This document shows positions 1 through 5,512 of a DNA stretch of 8,501 nt, in pieces. Source of the stretch: Methanoregulaceae archaeon UBA288. Its GTDB lineage: Archaea > Halobacteriota > Methanomicrobia > Methanomicrobiales > Methanospirillaceae. The stretch lies in NCBI GenBank assembly GCA_002495225.1, contig DAEF01000175.1:1-8501 (forward strand). The letters are read 5' to 3'. Under the pieces are notes generated by a model that worked only from the letters and a program-made list of their open reading frames with translations, ran no database searches and had not been told where the DNA came from. How positions within the stretch are numbered: position 1 is the first letter of the stretch; every line of letters starts with the position of its first letter. The translations under genes and the position numbers were made by a program.

Positions 1-167
1 CCAGGAAGACCGCGTCCCACGGCGGCGGCCGTCATGCTGCCGATACGCCGATCGGCGGCGACGTGGAGGAGGACCACGCGATTGAGGCCGGAGAACTCGC
101 GCAGGCACTCCACGACAGAGCGGGCATCGGGAGAGAAGTCGAAGGGGACCAGGACACTCGTGTACAT
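1..167 (-). CDS. Universal stress protein (UspA family), 3' end outside window
   Basis: Reading leftward from an ATG at 165-167 gives 55 codons that run off the edge of the window. The N-terminus MYTSVLVPFDFSPDARSVVE is the classic first strand and helix of the UspA fold (hydrophobic strand, then the P-F/T-D-F/G-S nucleotide-pocket signature). It is followed by a second strand, RVVLLHVAADRR, at about residues 33-44, the usual position of the LLHV strand. USP proteins are small cytoplasmic, often ATP-binding, dimers of about 140-160 residues; the ATP-binding GxxGxxxG motif would lie outside the window. The start is supported by a strong Shine-Dalgarno sequence (GGGAGGTG at 171-178, minus strand) and an upstream TATA box. 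Cellular role and ATP-binding status cannot be decided from this fragment. Confidence 0.88.
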   Translation of the reverse strand, partial: MYTSVLVPFDFSPDARSVVECLREFSGLNRVVLLHVAADRRIGSMTAAAVGRGLP

Positions 168-170
168 CGG

Positions 171-178
171 CACCTCCC
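171..178 (-). promoter_or_regulatory. Shine-Dalgarno sequence of the universal stress protein gene
   Basis: On the minus strand GGGAGGTG lies three bases before the ATG at 165-167. It is close to the ideal match to the archaeal 16S rRNA 3' end and fixes the start codon. Confidence 0.75.
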
Positions 179-254
179 GGCGGATGGCAGGAGGCGGACG
201 GATGTGCTTCCGTACCGGCCTCTGCCGCCGGAAGGGGAATGGTGGCCCTGCAGG

Positions 255-264
255 ACTATATACG
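255..264 (-). promoter_or_regulatory. TATA box of the universal stress protein gene
   Basis: An AT-only core (TATATA at 257-262) stands alone in very GC-rich sequence, 90 bases upstream of the stress-protein ATG. Archaeal transcription would start about 25 bases downstream, leaving a leader of roughly 65 nt. Inferred from position and composition only. Confidence 0.5.
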
Positions 265-377
265 TTGTCCGTCCGCCGGCGCGCCTCTTTCGACCCTCAG
301 GCACCCCGCATCGTGCTCGTGCACGTCGCAGTCCGGCCGGGTGCGGGAGCGGTTTGTCGCGCGGCCCCGGGCCGCCG

Positions 378-590
378 TCACGCGCCCCTGCTGAGGAGCT
401 CGTTCAGCCATGCCCGGTCCTCGGCGTTCACGGCAAGGCCGCACCGGGCTGCGACGTCCACCCGCGCACGCCCCTCCGCGTCGACGGCCGACGGCCGGGG
501 CATGCTCCGGGAAGCACGATGCCCGGCCGCCCGGGGCGGCATCAGCGCGCCCCCGCCGGCCGGGTGATCGCATCGACGATCATGGATCAC
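378..590 (-). CDS. Doubtful small ORF (up to 70 aa), function unknown
   Basis: This is the only plausible coding candidate in the roughly 510-base stretch between the stress protein and the acetyltransferase. The second half looks protein-like: from about residue 30 the codons nearly all end in G or C, as in the neighbouring real genes, and the C-terminus (AARCGLAVNAEDRAWLNELL) reads like an amphipathic helix. The first 30 residues are Arg/Pro/Gly-rich with mixed third positions, so translation may begin at the internal ATG at about 501-503, giving some 41 residues. A CTTATG element about 25 bases before the long start would fit a leaderless promoter but is weak. I recognise no family. It may be a remnant of a longer gene, or not a gene at all. 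Confidence 0.27.
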   Translation of the reverse strand: MIHDRRCDHPAGGGALMPPRAAGHRASRSMPRPSAVDAEGRARVDVAARCGLAVNAEDRAWLNELLSRGA

Positions 591-640
591 TCAACGTCGC
601 CGCGGGCGCATAAGGGTGTCGATCTGTTCGCCCGGTGGCG

Positions 641-650
641 AAAAAGTGTT
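641..650 (-). terminator. Candidate T-rich terminator after the acetyltransferase gene
   Basis: On the minus strand the run CACTTTTTCG, with five T's at 641-645, lies about 35 bases beyond the GNAT stop codon in otherwise GC-rich DNA. Archaeal RNA polymerase stops at such short T tracts without needing a hairpin. Confidence 0.4.
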
Positions 651-679
651 GGAAATTGCTGAAGCGCCGGCGACGCCCA

Positions 680-1126
680 TCAGTCGGCGCGCCGGCGCAT
701 GGGCGTGATCCGGGCAGCCCCCCTGGTTCCCACGGTCCAGTCGTACCGGGCGCGGATCGTCGGTGGCAGGAGCGACTCGTGGATCGGCGCGAAGCCGAAG
801 CCGGCGTAGAACGGCTCGAGCCCCGCGACCGCGTACATGAAGAGGTCCTCGCCGCGGCAGGCCTCCACGAGCCCGCCCACGACGTAGCGCGCGTAGCCCC
901 TCCGCCGGAACCGTGCCGGCGTGAAGACGGCATCGACCTCGCAGCCGTCCGGGTGGCGCCGGCACATGGCGAGCGCGCCGAGGGTCCGGCCCGCGAACAG
1001 CCCGAAGACCCGGTCGATGGCCGGGTCGCCCCAGGTCCCGCAGTAATCGCGCCAGACCTCGGTGGCGAGCGGAAACTCGGCCCAGCCGAGCTCGCGGACC
1101 GCGAGCCGGATCTCGTCGGGGATCAG
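680..1126 (-). CDS. GNAT family N-acetyltransferase, probable CTG start
   Basis: The 148-residue product has the GNAT layout: a central strand ending EVDAVFTPARF (about 63-73), the acetyl-CoA pyrophosphate loop RRRGYA (74-79, the Q/R-x-x-G-x-G/A motif A) and a following helix. The C-terminal motif B, PFYAGFGFAPI (105-115), has the conserved Tyr before FGF. The enzyme should transfer acetyl from acetyl-CoA to an amine in the cytoplasm; the substrate is not evident. No ATG, GTG or TTG lies in frame between the upstream gene's last codons and the conserved region. The best start is CTG at 1124-1126, which overlaps the TGA stop of the beta-helix gene (CTGA) and has a GAGGT ribosome-binding match about nine bases upstream. 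This implies translational coupling to that gene. A sequencing error at the junction is the main alternative. Confidence 0.85.
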   Translation of the reverse strand: MIPDEIRLAVRELGWAEFPLATEVWRDYCGTWGDPAIDRVFGLFAGRTLGALAMCRRHPDGCEVDAVFTPARFRRRGYARYVVGGLVEACRGEDLFMYAVAGLEPFYAGFGFAPIHESLLPPTIRARYDWTVGTRGAARITPMRRRAD

Positions 1127-2661
1127 AGGCGCGTGACCTCGTACCGGTTGTTCGTCCCCGCCTGGTTGATGGCCGGCAGGGTCCCGTCGGCCGCGATCTC
1201 GAACCGGGAGTCGGTCACGGGCTTCTCGTACGCGGGGTTCCCGTAGTACCACCCGAGGATCGACTGGTACCCGGCCGCCCCCCTGACGCCCCGCTGCTCG
1301 AACCCGTCGAGGACCAGCCGTTCGGCGTCCGCGGCCCAGAGCCCCCACTCCAGGTTCCCCGCGGTCCTGCAGCCGTCCAGGGTGACGTCGTGCGAGTCCT
1401 TTACGACCTTCCACCCGTACGTCGAGCCGTCGTCCGAGCATCCCTCGAAGGTGACGTTCCGGCCGCCGTGGACGAAGAAGCCGGCGTTCCGGTTCTTCTC
1501 GGAGGTGCAGTTGACGAGCACGGCGTTGTTGTGGACGTAGTACCCGGACATGAAGGAGTCCGTGTACGGGTACCCCTTGGTGTTTCGCTGGCCGTTCCCG
1601 ATGCTGACGCAGTCCTCCATCCGGATGTCGGCGGCCTCAGTCTTGGGCGTGACGTGGCCCCCGGGCTCGAAGTGGAAGCCCGACTCCCAGTTGTCCTCGG
1701 CGCGGCAGCGGATCACCGTGATGCCGTACAGGTCGTTCGTCTCGTGGAAGTCGAACCCGGTCGCCCAGATGGCGCGCGAGTCCGCGTTCCCGCAGCGGAT
1801 GGCCGCGCAGTCGATGTACCGGAGGTTTCGCGTCTCCTTGGGCGAGCCGTCGCCGTTGACGTTGAACCCGTGGATCCCGCAGTCGATCGCAATGCAGTTC
1901 CGGAACTCGATGTCGGTGAGCACGGCGTCCTTGGCGAAGACGAAGAACGCCCCGTTCGCCTCGACGCGGCCCGACTGCATGGTCGTGATCTCGACGTTCT
2001 CGACCAGCACCCGGCTCGCGCGGACCAGGATGAACCCTCGCCCCGTGATCGTGAAGCCCTGCAGCACGACCTGGTCCTGCAGGAGCTCGATCGGCTTGTA
2101 GTAGCCCTGGACATCGAGGGTCGTCCGGCCGGGCCCGAGGCCCATGAGGGTCGTGCCCGCGCGGGGGCTCAGTCTGTCAGTGCACCGGAACGTCCCGTCG
2201 AGCAGGACCACGGTCCCGCCATCCGTGCCGGCCTGGTCGAGGGCCCGCTGTATCTCGACCTGGTCGTCGGTGCCGTCGCAGCGGTGGGCCGCGTTCGTCG
2301 CGCCCGGGTCCGCGCTGCCCGCGGCCGCGACCAGGATCGCGCCCTCGGGCCAGGCCGGCGTCGGGGCGACCGTCGTGTCCCCACCGTCGGCCGGGCCGCG
2401 AGCCAGCATGGCCCCGATCGCGAGCGCGGCCACGAGCACGACCGCGACGGCGACCGCGATCACCCCCAGGGTCCGCCGGCCGCCCCGGTCGTCGCGGGGC
2501 CGCGGGGACGGGCGCGGCGCGGCCTCTTCCGTCGGCCCGGGGACGTCGGGCGGTCCTCCGGCGGGAGCGGGCACCGTCTCGCCGGGCATCGGTGCGTCCG
2601 GCACGGGCGCAGCTGCGCCGGTCTCGTCTCGTCTGGTATCGTCCTGCGACAGGTCCGCCAT
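1123..2661 (-). CDS. Membrane-anchored right-handed beta-helix (pectate lyase-fold) protein
   Basis: The product is 512 residues. Residues 1-63 are hydrophilic and rich in Pro, Asp and Glu, ending in a basic patch (DDRGGRR). A single transmembrane helix follows at about 65-86. The order predicts an N-in, C-out anchor with the bulk outside the cell. From residue 130, GTDDQVEIQRALDQAGTDGG is the standard N-cap of the Pectate_lyase_3/right-handed parallel beta-helix superfamily. It is followed by repeated rungs of the type VLVENVEI, IEFRNCIAIDCG, LRYIDCAAIRCG and IRMEDCVSIGNG, with stacked Asn/Cys positions. Such folds often bind or cleave polysaccharides, but I see no proven catalytic set, so enzyme activity is not claimed. 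The ATG at 2659-2661 has a purine-rich GAGGAGAGAGG directly before it. Its stop overlaps the CTG start of the GNAT gene, so the two are probably co-transcribed. Confidence 0.92.
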   Translation of the reverse strand: MADLSQDDTRRDETGAAAPVPDAPMPGETVPAPAGGPPDVPGPTEEAAPRPSPRPRDDRGGRRTLGVIAVAVAVVLVAALAIGAMLARGPADGGDTTVAPTPAWPEGAILVAAAGSADPGATNAAHRCDGTDDQVEIQRALDQAGTDGGTVVLLDGTFRCTDRLSPRAGTTLMGLGPGRTTLDVQGYYKPIELLQDQVVLQGFTITGRGFILVRASRVLVENVEITTMQSGRVEANGAFFVFAKDAVLTDIEFRNCIAIDCGIHGFNVNGDGSPKETRNLRYIDCAAIRCGNADSRAIWATGFDFHETNDLYGITVIRCRAEDNWESGFHFEPGGHVTPKTEAADIRMEDCVSIGNGQRNTKGYPYTDSFMSGYYVHNNAVLVNCTSEKNRNAGFFVHGGRNVTFEGCSDDGSTYGWKVVKDSHDVTLDGCRTAGNLEWGLWAADAERLVLDGFEQRGVRGAAGYQSILGWYYGNPAYEKPVTDSRFEIAADGTLPAINQAGTNNRYEVTRL

Positions 2662-2819
2662 CCTCTCTCCTCGTCGGGCCCGTGGTCCGGGCCGTTGGTC
2701 CAGTAAGGTTGCACCCCCCCTCTCTTAACACTCCCCGAAGGAGATCCCCCTCCCGCGCTGGTCGCGAAATCGCGGAGTGTGGAAACTTTTTTCCCCCTTG
2801 CCTGCGATAATGCTTCAGA
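2662..2819. promoter_or_regulatory. Divergent promoter region between beta-helix and lsm genes
   Basis: This 158-base gap drives genes in both directions. Toward lsm, GGAAACTTTTTT at 2781-2792 resembles a BRE plus T-rich TATA element, about 32 bases before the ATG, which predicts a very short leader. A short inverted repeat (CGCGA-AA-TCGCG, 2763-2774) lies just upstream of it and could be an operator half-site pair. Toward the beta-helix gene no strong TATA box is visible; AACCTTACTGG around 2700-2710 is a weak candidate. Confidence 0.45.
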
Positions 2820-3053
2820 ATGGTGAACGGTATCGTCTTACCCATCAAGAAAGTCTTCTCGCTCGTGGACTCCAGGATCACGGTCGAGATCAAGGACGAG
2901 GGGCGGCAGCTCCAGGGCCGTCTCGTGGCCGTGGACGAGTACCTCAACATCCACATGGACGAGACCGTCGAGATGAATCGCGGCACGCGCCGCAACCTCG
3001 GGACGGTCGTGATCCGGGGCAACAACATACTGACCATTGCGCCGACGGCATGA
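2820..3053 (+). CDS. Archaeal Sm-like (Lsm/SmAP) RNA-binding protein
   Basis: The 77-residue protein has the full Sm fold. A short N-terminal helix (PIKKVFSLVDS) leads into the Sm1 motif, about residues 19-51. This includes the invariant Gly of LQGRLVAVDEYLNIHMD and the Asp and Asn that contact uridine. The Sm2 motif GTVVIRGNNILTIAP (about 61-75) supplies the Arg-Gly pair. Length and motif spacing match archaeal SmAP proteins, which form hexameric or heptameric rings that bind U-rich RNA and act in RNA processing or as chaperones. The ATG at 2820 is chosen because the T-rich promoter lies about 32 bases upstream and no Shine-Dalgarno match precedes it, which fits a nearly leaderless mRNA. Translation could instead begin at the next codon, GTG. 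It heads a two-gene operon with the winged-helix gene five bases downstream. Confidence 0.95.
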   Translation: MVNGIVLPIKKVFSLVDSRITVEIKDEGRQLQGRLVAVDEYLNIHMDETVEMNRGTRRNLGTVVIRGNNILTIAPTA

Positions 3054-3057
3054 CGGT

Positions 3058-3408
3058 ATGACGGCGGAGACCGAAGAGGACGCCTTCGAGGCGATCAGGG
3101 CCCACCCCGGCGGGGTGCTCCAGAGCGAACTCTGGAAGGAGCTCGGGGTGGACAGCCGCAAGTGCTCGCGCCTCGTGAAGAAGCTCCTCGACGACGATAG
3201 GGTCGAGCGGATCGAGTACCGGAAAGAAGGGATCAAGTCCTACCTGCTCCGCGCGGTAAAACAGCCGGCCGAACCGAACCTGCTGCTCGCGGGCTCGGAG
3301 CTGATCCCGTGCGTGGCCTGCGAACTCGAGTGCATGGTCGACGAGTGCCCGCTCCTGATGGACTGGATGTACCAGCTCGCGATCGAGGAGTTCAACGAGG
3401 AGGCCTGA
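3058..3408 (+). CDS. Winged-helix protein with C-terminal 4-Cys motif (TFE-beta/RPC34-like candidate)
   Basis: The product is 116 residues. Residues 5-66 form one winged helix: helix 1 DAFEAIRAHPGG, helix 2 LQSELWKELG, recognition helix SRKCSRLVKKLLDD, and a wing VERIEYRKEG. A short linker leads to the cysteine motif PCVACELECMVDEC (Cys 85, 88, 92, 97), followed by a tryptophan-containing helix. One winged helix plus a C-terminal cubane-type cysteine set preceded by Pro is the architecture of archaeal TFE-beta and eukaryotic RPC34/RPC39, which help open the promoter during transcription initiation. The cysteine spacing CX2CX3CX4C is tighter than I recall for those families. A redox-sensing MarR/Lrp-like regulator therefore remains possible. 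The ATG at 3058 is preferred over a TTG at 3037 that overlaps lsm. The five-base gap after lsm indicates a shared transcript. Gene reality is near certain; the TFE-beta identity is moderate. Confidence 0.9.
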   Translation: MTAETEEDAFEAIRAHPGGVLQSELWKELGVDSRKCSRLVKKLLDDDRVERIEYRKEGIKSYLLRAVKQPAEPNLLLAGSELIPCVACELECMVDECPLLMDWMYQLAIEEFNEEA

Positions 3409-3682
3409 GCCTTCTTCCGGACGCATCGACCCCGGTAGCCCCACACCCGTTCTGGCCGGCACGGGGCCCCGCGTTACCCTCGCAAACCATCATTCTCTTT
3501 CAACGACGCCGTGCGCCCGGGACGCGGTCGATGTCGCACCCGTGCCGGCGCTCCCGTGACGGTTTCCAAACAGATACCGGCAGGTTTACTAAAGTGTAAT
3601 GAATAGTTATTTTCACGTCATCTTGGGGTGTCCGCAGCGAAAGCGACTGTCGGCCAGACCTGTAGACGAACGGTGAAGTACC
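3409..3682. promoter_or_regulatory. Intergenic region with promoter of the first secreted-protein gene
   Basis: I see no gene in these 274 bases. The first 150 are GC-rich; a weak pyrimidine tract (CATTCTCTTTC, about 3490-3500) could terminate the lsm operon. The segment 3583-3614 is strikingly AT-rich, with two TATA candidates, GTTTACTAAAG at 3583-3593 and ATAGTTATTTTC at 3603-3614. These give a leader of roughly 45-75 nt before the ATG at 3683. GGTGA at 3672-3676 is the likely ribosome-binding site. Confidence 0.5.
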
Positions 3683-4654
3683 ATGAGATTGGCACACGGC
3701 ATCTGCGCGATCGCGGCGCTCCTCTGCCTGCTCTGTCTTGGAGCGGGTGCAGTCAGCGTGATCGAGAATGATAAGCACGACTACGTCTCGAACGAGACTA
3801 TCACGTACACGGTCACCAACATGACCGACGGCGTCAACTACTCGCAGAAGACGATCGTCTACCAGTACATCAAGCCCGGGAACGGGAGCGAGTTCGGCAA
3901 CAACAACATCACGTGGCCGTTCGCGCACAAAAACGACGTCTTCAAGATGACGAACGTCAATACGACCTACAACACAGTCGTGATCGGCCACTGGTGGCCC
4001 CCCGCGAAAGGCGGCAGCTACGAGGAGGCCACGTGGAACGGCTACTCCACGGACATCGTCTCGCCCGACGGGACGGTCGTGAAGAACACGTGGAACGAGT
4101 CGTTCGACTACGAGTATGACCAGACGGGAACGTACGTCTCGCACTGGAAGGCCATGCCCGCCCCTGGCGCGACGATCGTGACCTCGATATTCTGGATCAA
4201 CGGCACCAAGATATCGGGCCCGGTCAACTTCACCCAGGACACATCGGTCTGGTCGAAGAACCCGGCACTGGTCCACGTCGACTGGTACGAGAACAACACC
4301 CTGACCTCCCAGGACTGGTTCACGCTCGATGTCGACAAGTCGGCGGTCCCGACGTACTTCCCGATGAGCGGCAGCGACAGCGAGTCGTACACCGGCTCGA
4401 GCTCCGGCAGCGGCTCGTCCTCGACCGATTCGGGGTCGAGCTCGGGCTCTGACTCCGGTAACGGCGCGACCACGACCACGACCACGGTCGCCCCGGGCGG
4501 CACGGGCGATGTGACGCCGTCCGCGACGGAGACCACCGACGCGGCCGAGGCCACGACCACCACGCCGACTCCGGCCGGCTCGCCGTTCGCCCTCGCCGCG
4601 CTCGGGGCTCTCGGCATCGCAGGCCTGCTGCTCGCCGGCCGCGTCCGCCGCTGA
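3683..4654 (+). CDS. Secreted, C-terminally anchored surface protein, family not recognised
   Basis: The product is 323 residues. An N-terminal signal peptide (about 1-23, AIAALLCLLCLGAGA core) precedes a beta-rich ectodomain of about 205 residues. This domain is rich in Asn, Thr, Tyr and Trp, with paired motifs such as GHWWPP and TWNESFDYEY. It contains about ten N-x-S/T sequons, suggesting dense N-glycosylation outside the cell. Residues about 229-297 are a flexible linker, Ser/Gly/Asp-rich first and Thr/Pro/Ala-rich later. A hydrophobic helix (about 300-319) follows, ending in RVRR. The tail resembles archaeosortase-type sorting signals but lacks the PGF triplet, so simple membrane anchoring is equally likely. 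A GGTGA ribosome-binding site six bases before the ATG supports the start. A six-T terminator follows closely. I cannot assign a function. Confidence 0.9.
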   Translation: MRLAHGICAIAALLCLLCLGAGAVSVIENDKHDYVSNETITYTVTNMTDGVNYSQKTIVYQYIKPGNGSEFGNNNITWPFAHKNDVFKMTNVNTTYNTVVIGHWWPPAKGGSYEEATWNGYSTDIVSPDGTVVKNTWNESFDYEYDQTGTYVSHWKAMPAPGATIVTSIFWINGTKISGPVNFTQDTSVWSKNPALVHVDWYENNTLTSQDWFTLDVDKSAVPTYFPMSGSDSESYTGSSSGSGSSSTDSGSSSGSDSGNGATTTTTTVAPGGTGDVTPSATETTDAAEATTTTPTPAGSPFALAALGALGIAGLLLAGRVRR

Positions 4655-4660
4655 TCCCCA

Positions 4661-4676
4661 GGACCCCCCTTTTTTC
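4661..4676 (+). terminator. T-tract terminator of the first secreted-protein gene
   Basis: Six consecutive T's (4670-4675) directly after a C run, 16 bases beyond the stop codon at 4652-4654, form a typical archaeal oligo-T termination site. Confidence 0.6.
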
Positions 4677-4705
4677 AATCATCCCCGGCCAGGCGCGATA
4701 GACGC

Positions 4706-4714
4706 CTTTATCAA
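4706..4714 (+). promoter_or_regulatory. TATA-like box of the second secreted-protein gene
   Basis: CTTTATCAA is the only AT-rich element in the 89-base gap. It is centred about 34 bases before the ATG at 4744, predicting a leader of only about ten bases, so translation is probably leaderless or nearly so; no clear Shine-Dalgarno sequence is present. Confidence 0.5.
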
Positions 4715-4743
4715 CGTTCGCGCGAGAGTTCTGTGAGATTGCC

Positions 4744-5445
4744 ATGCACCGACGATGCCTCACGCTCCTGGCCCTCCTCGCCCTCGCAGCCCTCCTTGTC
4801 GGCTCGGCCGGCGCGGTGGGCGTCGAGGTCCGGCCCGACCGGGTCCTCGACGGGGACACGGTCACGATCGCGCTCTCCGACCTCTCGAACGGCACGGTCT
4901 TCTCGCTCCGGCTCGACGGGACGGTGGCGCCCCGGCCGGACGGCACCTTCGGCTTCGCCACGACCGATCTCGTGATGCCGTTCTCCCTCGAGCAGGGCCA
5001 GGTCCAGGCCTCGCTCGAGGAGACGGATACGAACGAACTCGTGGTCCGGAAGGGCGACACCGAGGCGAGGATGTCCGGCGCGTCACAGGACGGCCGGTTC
5101 GAGACCGAGCGGAAGATCGCGATCGGGGCCGGCACCTACGACGAGATCAGCCTCTCGGGCACGGCCGCTCCCGGCGCGACCACGGTCCGGACCTCGCTCT
5201 CCCTGACCGGGGTCAAGCGAGGCCCGGCCGACGGAACCATCTCGTTCACGGTCCGCGGCGTCACGAGCGGGACCATGACCGTCTCGGTCTTTGCGAACAC
5301 GGAGAAGATCTTTGGAAAAGAGATCGCGCTCGGCCCGGCCGCGACGGCGACGCCGACGCAGCAGGCCGGGACCGGGGCGGGGGCGCTCGCGCTCGCGGCC
5401 GGGCTCGGCAGCGCGATCGCAGCCGCGCTGGGACGGCGCCGGTAG
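4744..5445 (+). CDS. Secreted, C-terminally anchored small surface protein, family not recognised
   Basis: The product is 233 residues. A long signal peptide (1-24, basic MHRR start, leucine/alanine core, cut near GSAGA-VGV) leads to an all-beta ectodomain. It begins VEVRPDRVLDGDTVTIALSD, a pattern common to Ig-like or other beta-sandwich surface domains. It continues with alternating hydrophobic strands and a central charged segment rich in Glu, Asp and Arg (about 78-125). A short Ala/Thr/Pro linker (about 197-210) precedes a C-terminal Ala/Leu hydrophobic segment ending in GRRR. This matches the anchoring style of the gene before it, but the ectodomains are not visibly related. It contains very few sequons, unlike its upstream neighbour. 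It converges with the propeller gene, whose corrected end lies only about 30 bases away. No function can be assigned. Confidence 0.88.
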   Translation: MHRRCLTLLALLALAALLVGSAGAVGVEVRPDRVLDGDTVTIALSDLSNGTVFSLRLDGTVAPRPDGTFGFATTDLVMPFSLEQGQVQASLEETDTNELVVRKGDTEARMSGASQDGRFETERKIAIGAGTYDEISLSGTAAPGATTVRTSLSLTGVKRGPADGTISFTVRGVTSGTMTVSVFANTEKIFGKEIALGPAATATPTQQAGTGAGALALAAGLGSAIAAALGRRR

Positions 5446-5512
5446 GGCAGGCCGGGACCCTGACGGACCGCGGTTCACCGGCGACGGCACAGCCCGGCGA
5501 AGATCCCGAGGA

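Noticed and set aside
358..378. GC hairpin after the doubtful small ORF
   Set aside because: The stem is perfect but has almost no loop and no T tract follows, so it is not a convincing archaeal terminator.
34..662. Plus-strand open frames at the left edge
   Set aside because: They run antisense to the stress-protein gene and have no recognisable domain; the minus-strand reading gives a clear UspA N-terminus with a Shine-Dalgarno sequence.
2677..2693. Five-base-pair hairpin in the leader of the beta-helix gene
   Set aside because: GGCCC/GGGCC with a seven-base loop is short and expected by chance at this GC content; no riboswitch features surround it.
1390..2706. Long open frame of 438 codons on the plus strand
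   Set aside because: It lies antisense to the beta-helix gene and is rich in Arg, Val and Asp with no fold; it is a by-product of high third-position GC in the real gene.
3500..4678. Open frame of 392 codons on the minus strand
   Set aside because: Antisense to the secreted protein at 3683-4654, Arg/Gly-rich and featureless, whereas the plus-strand product has a signal peptide, sequons and an anchor.
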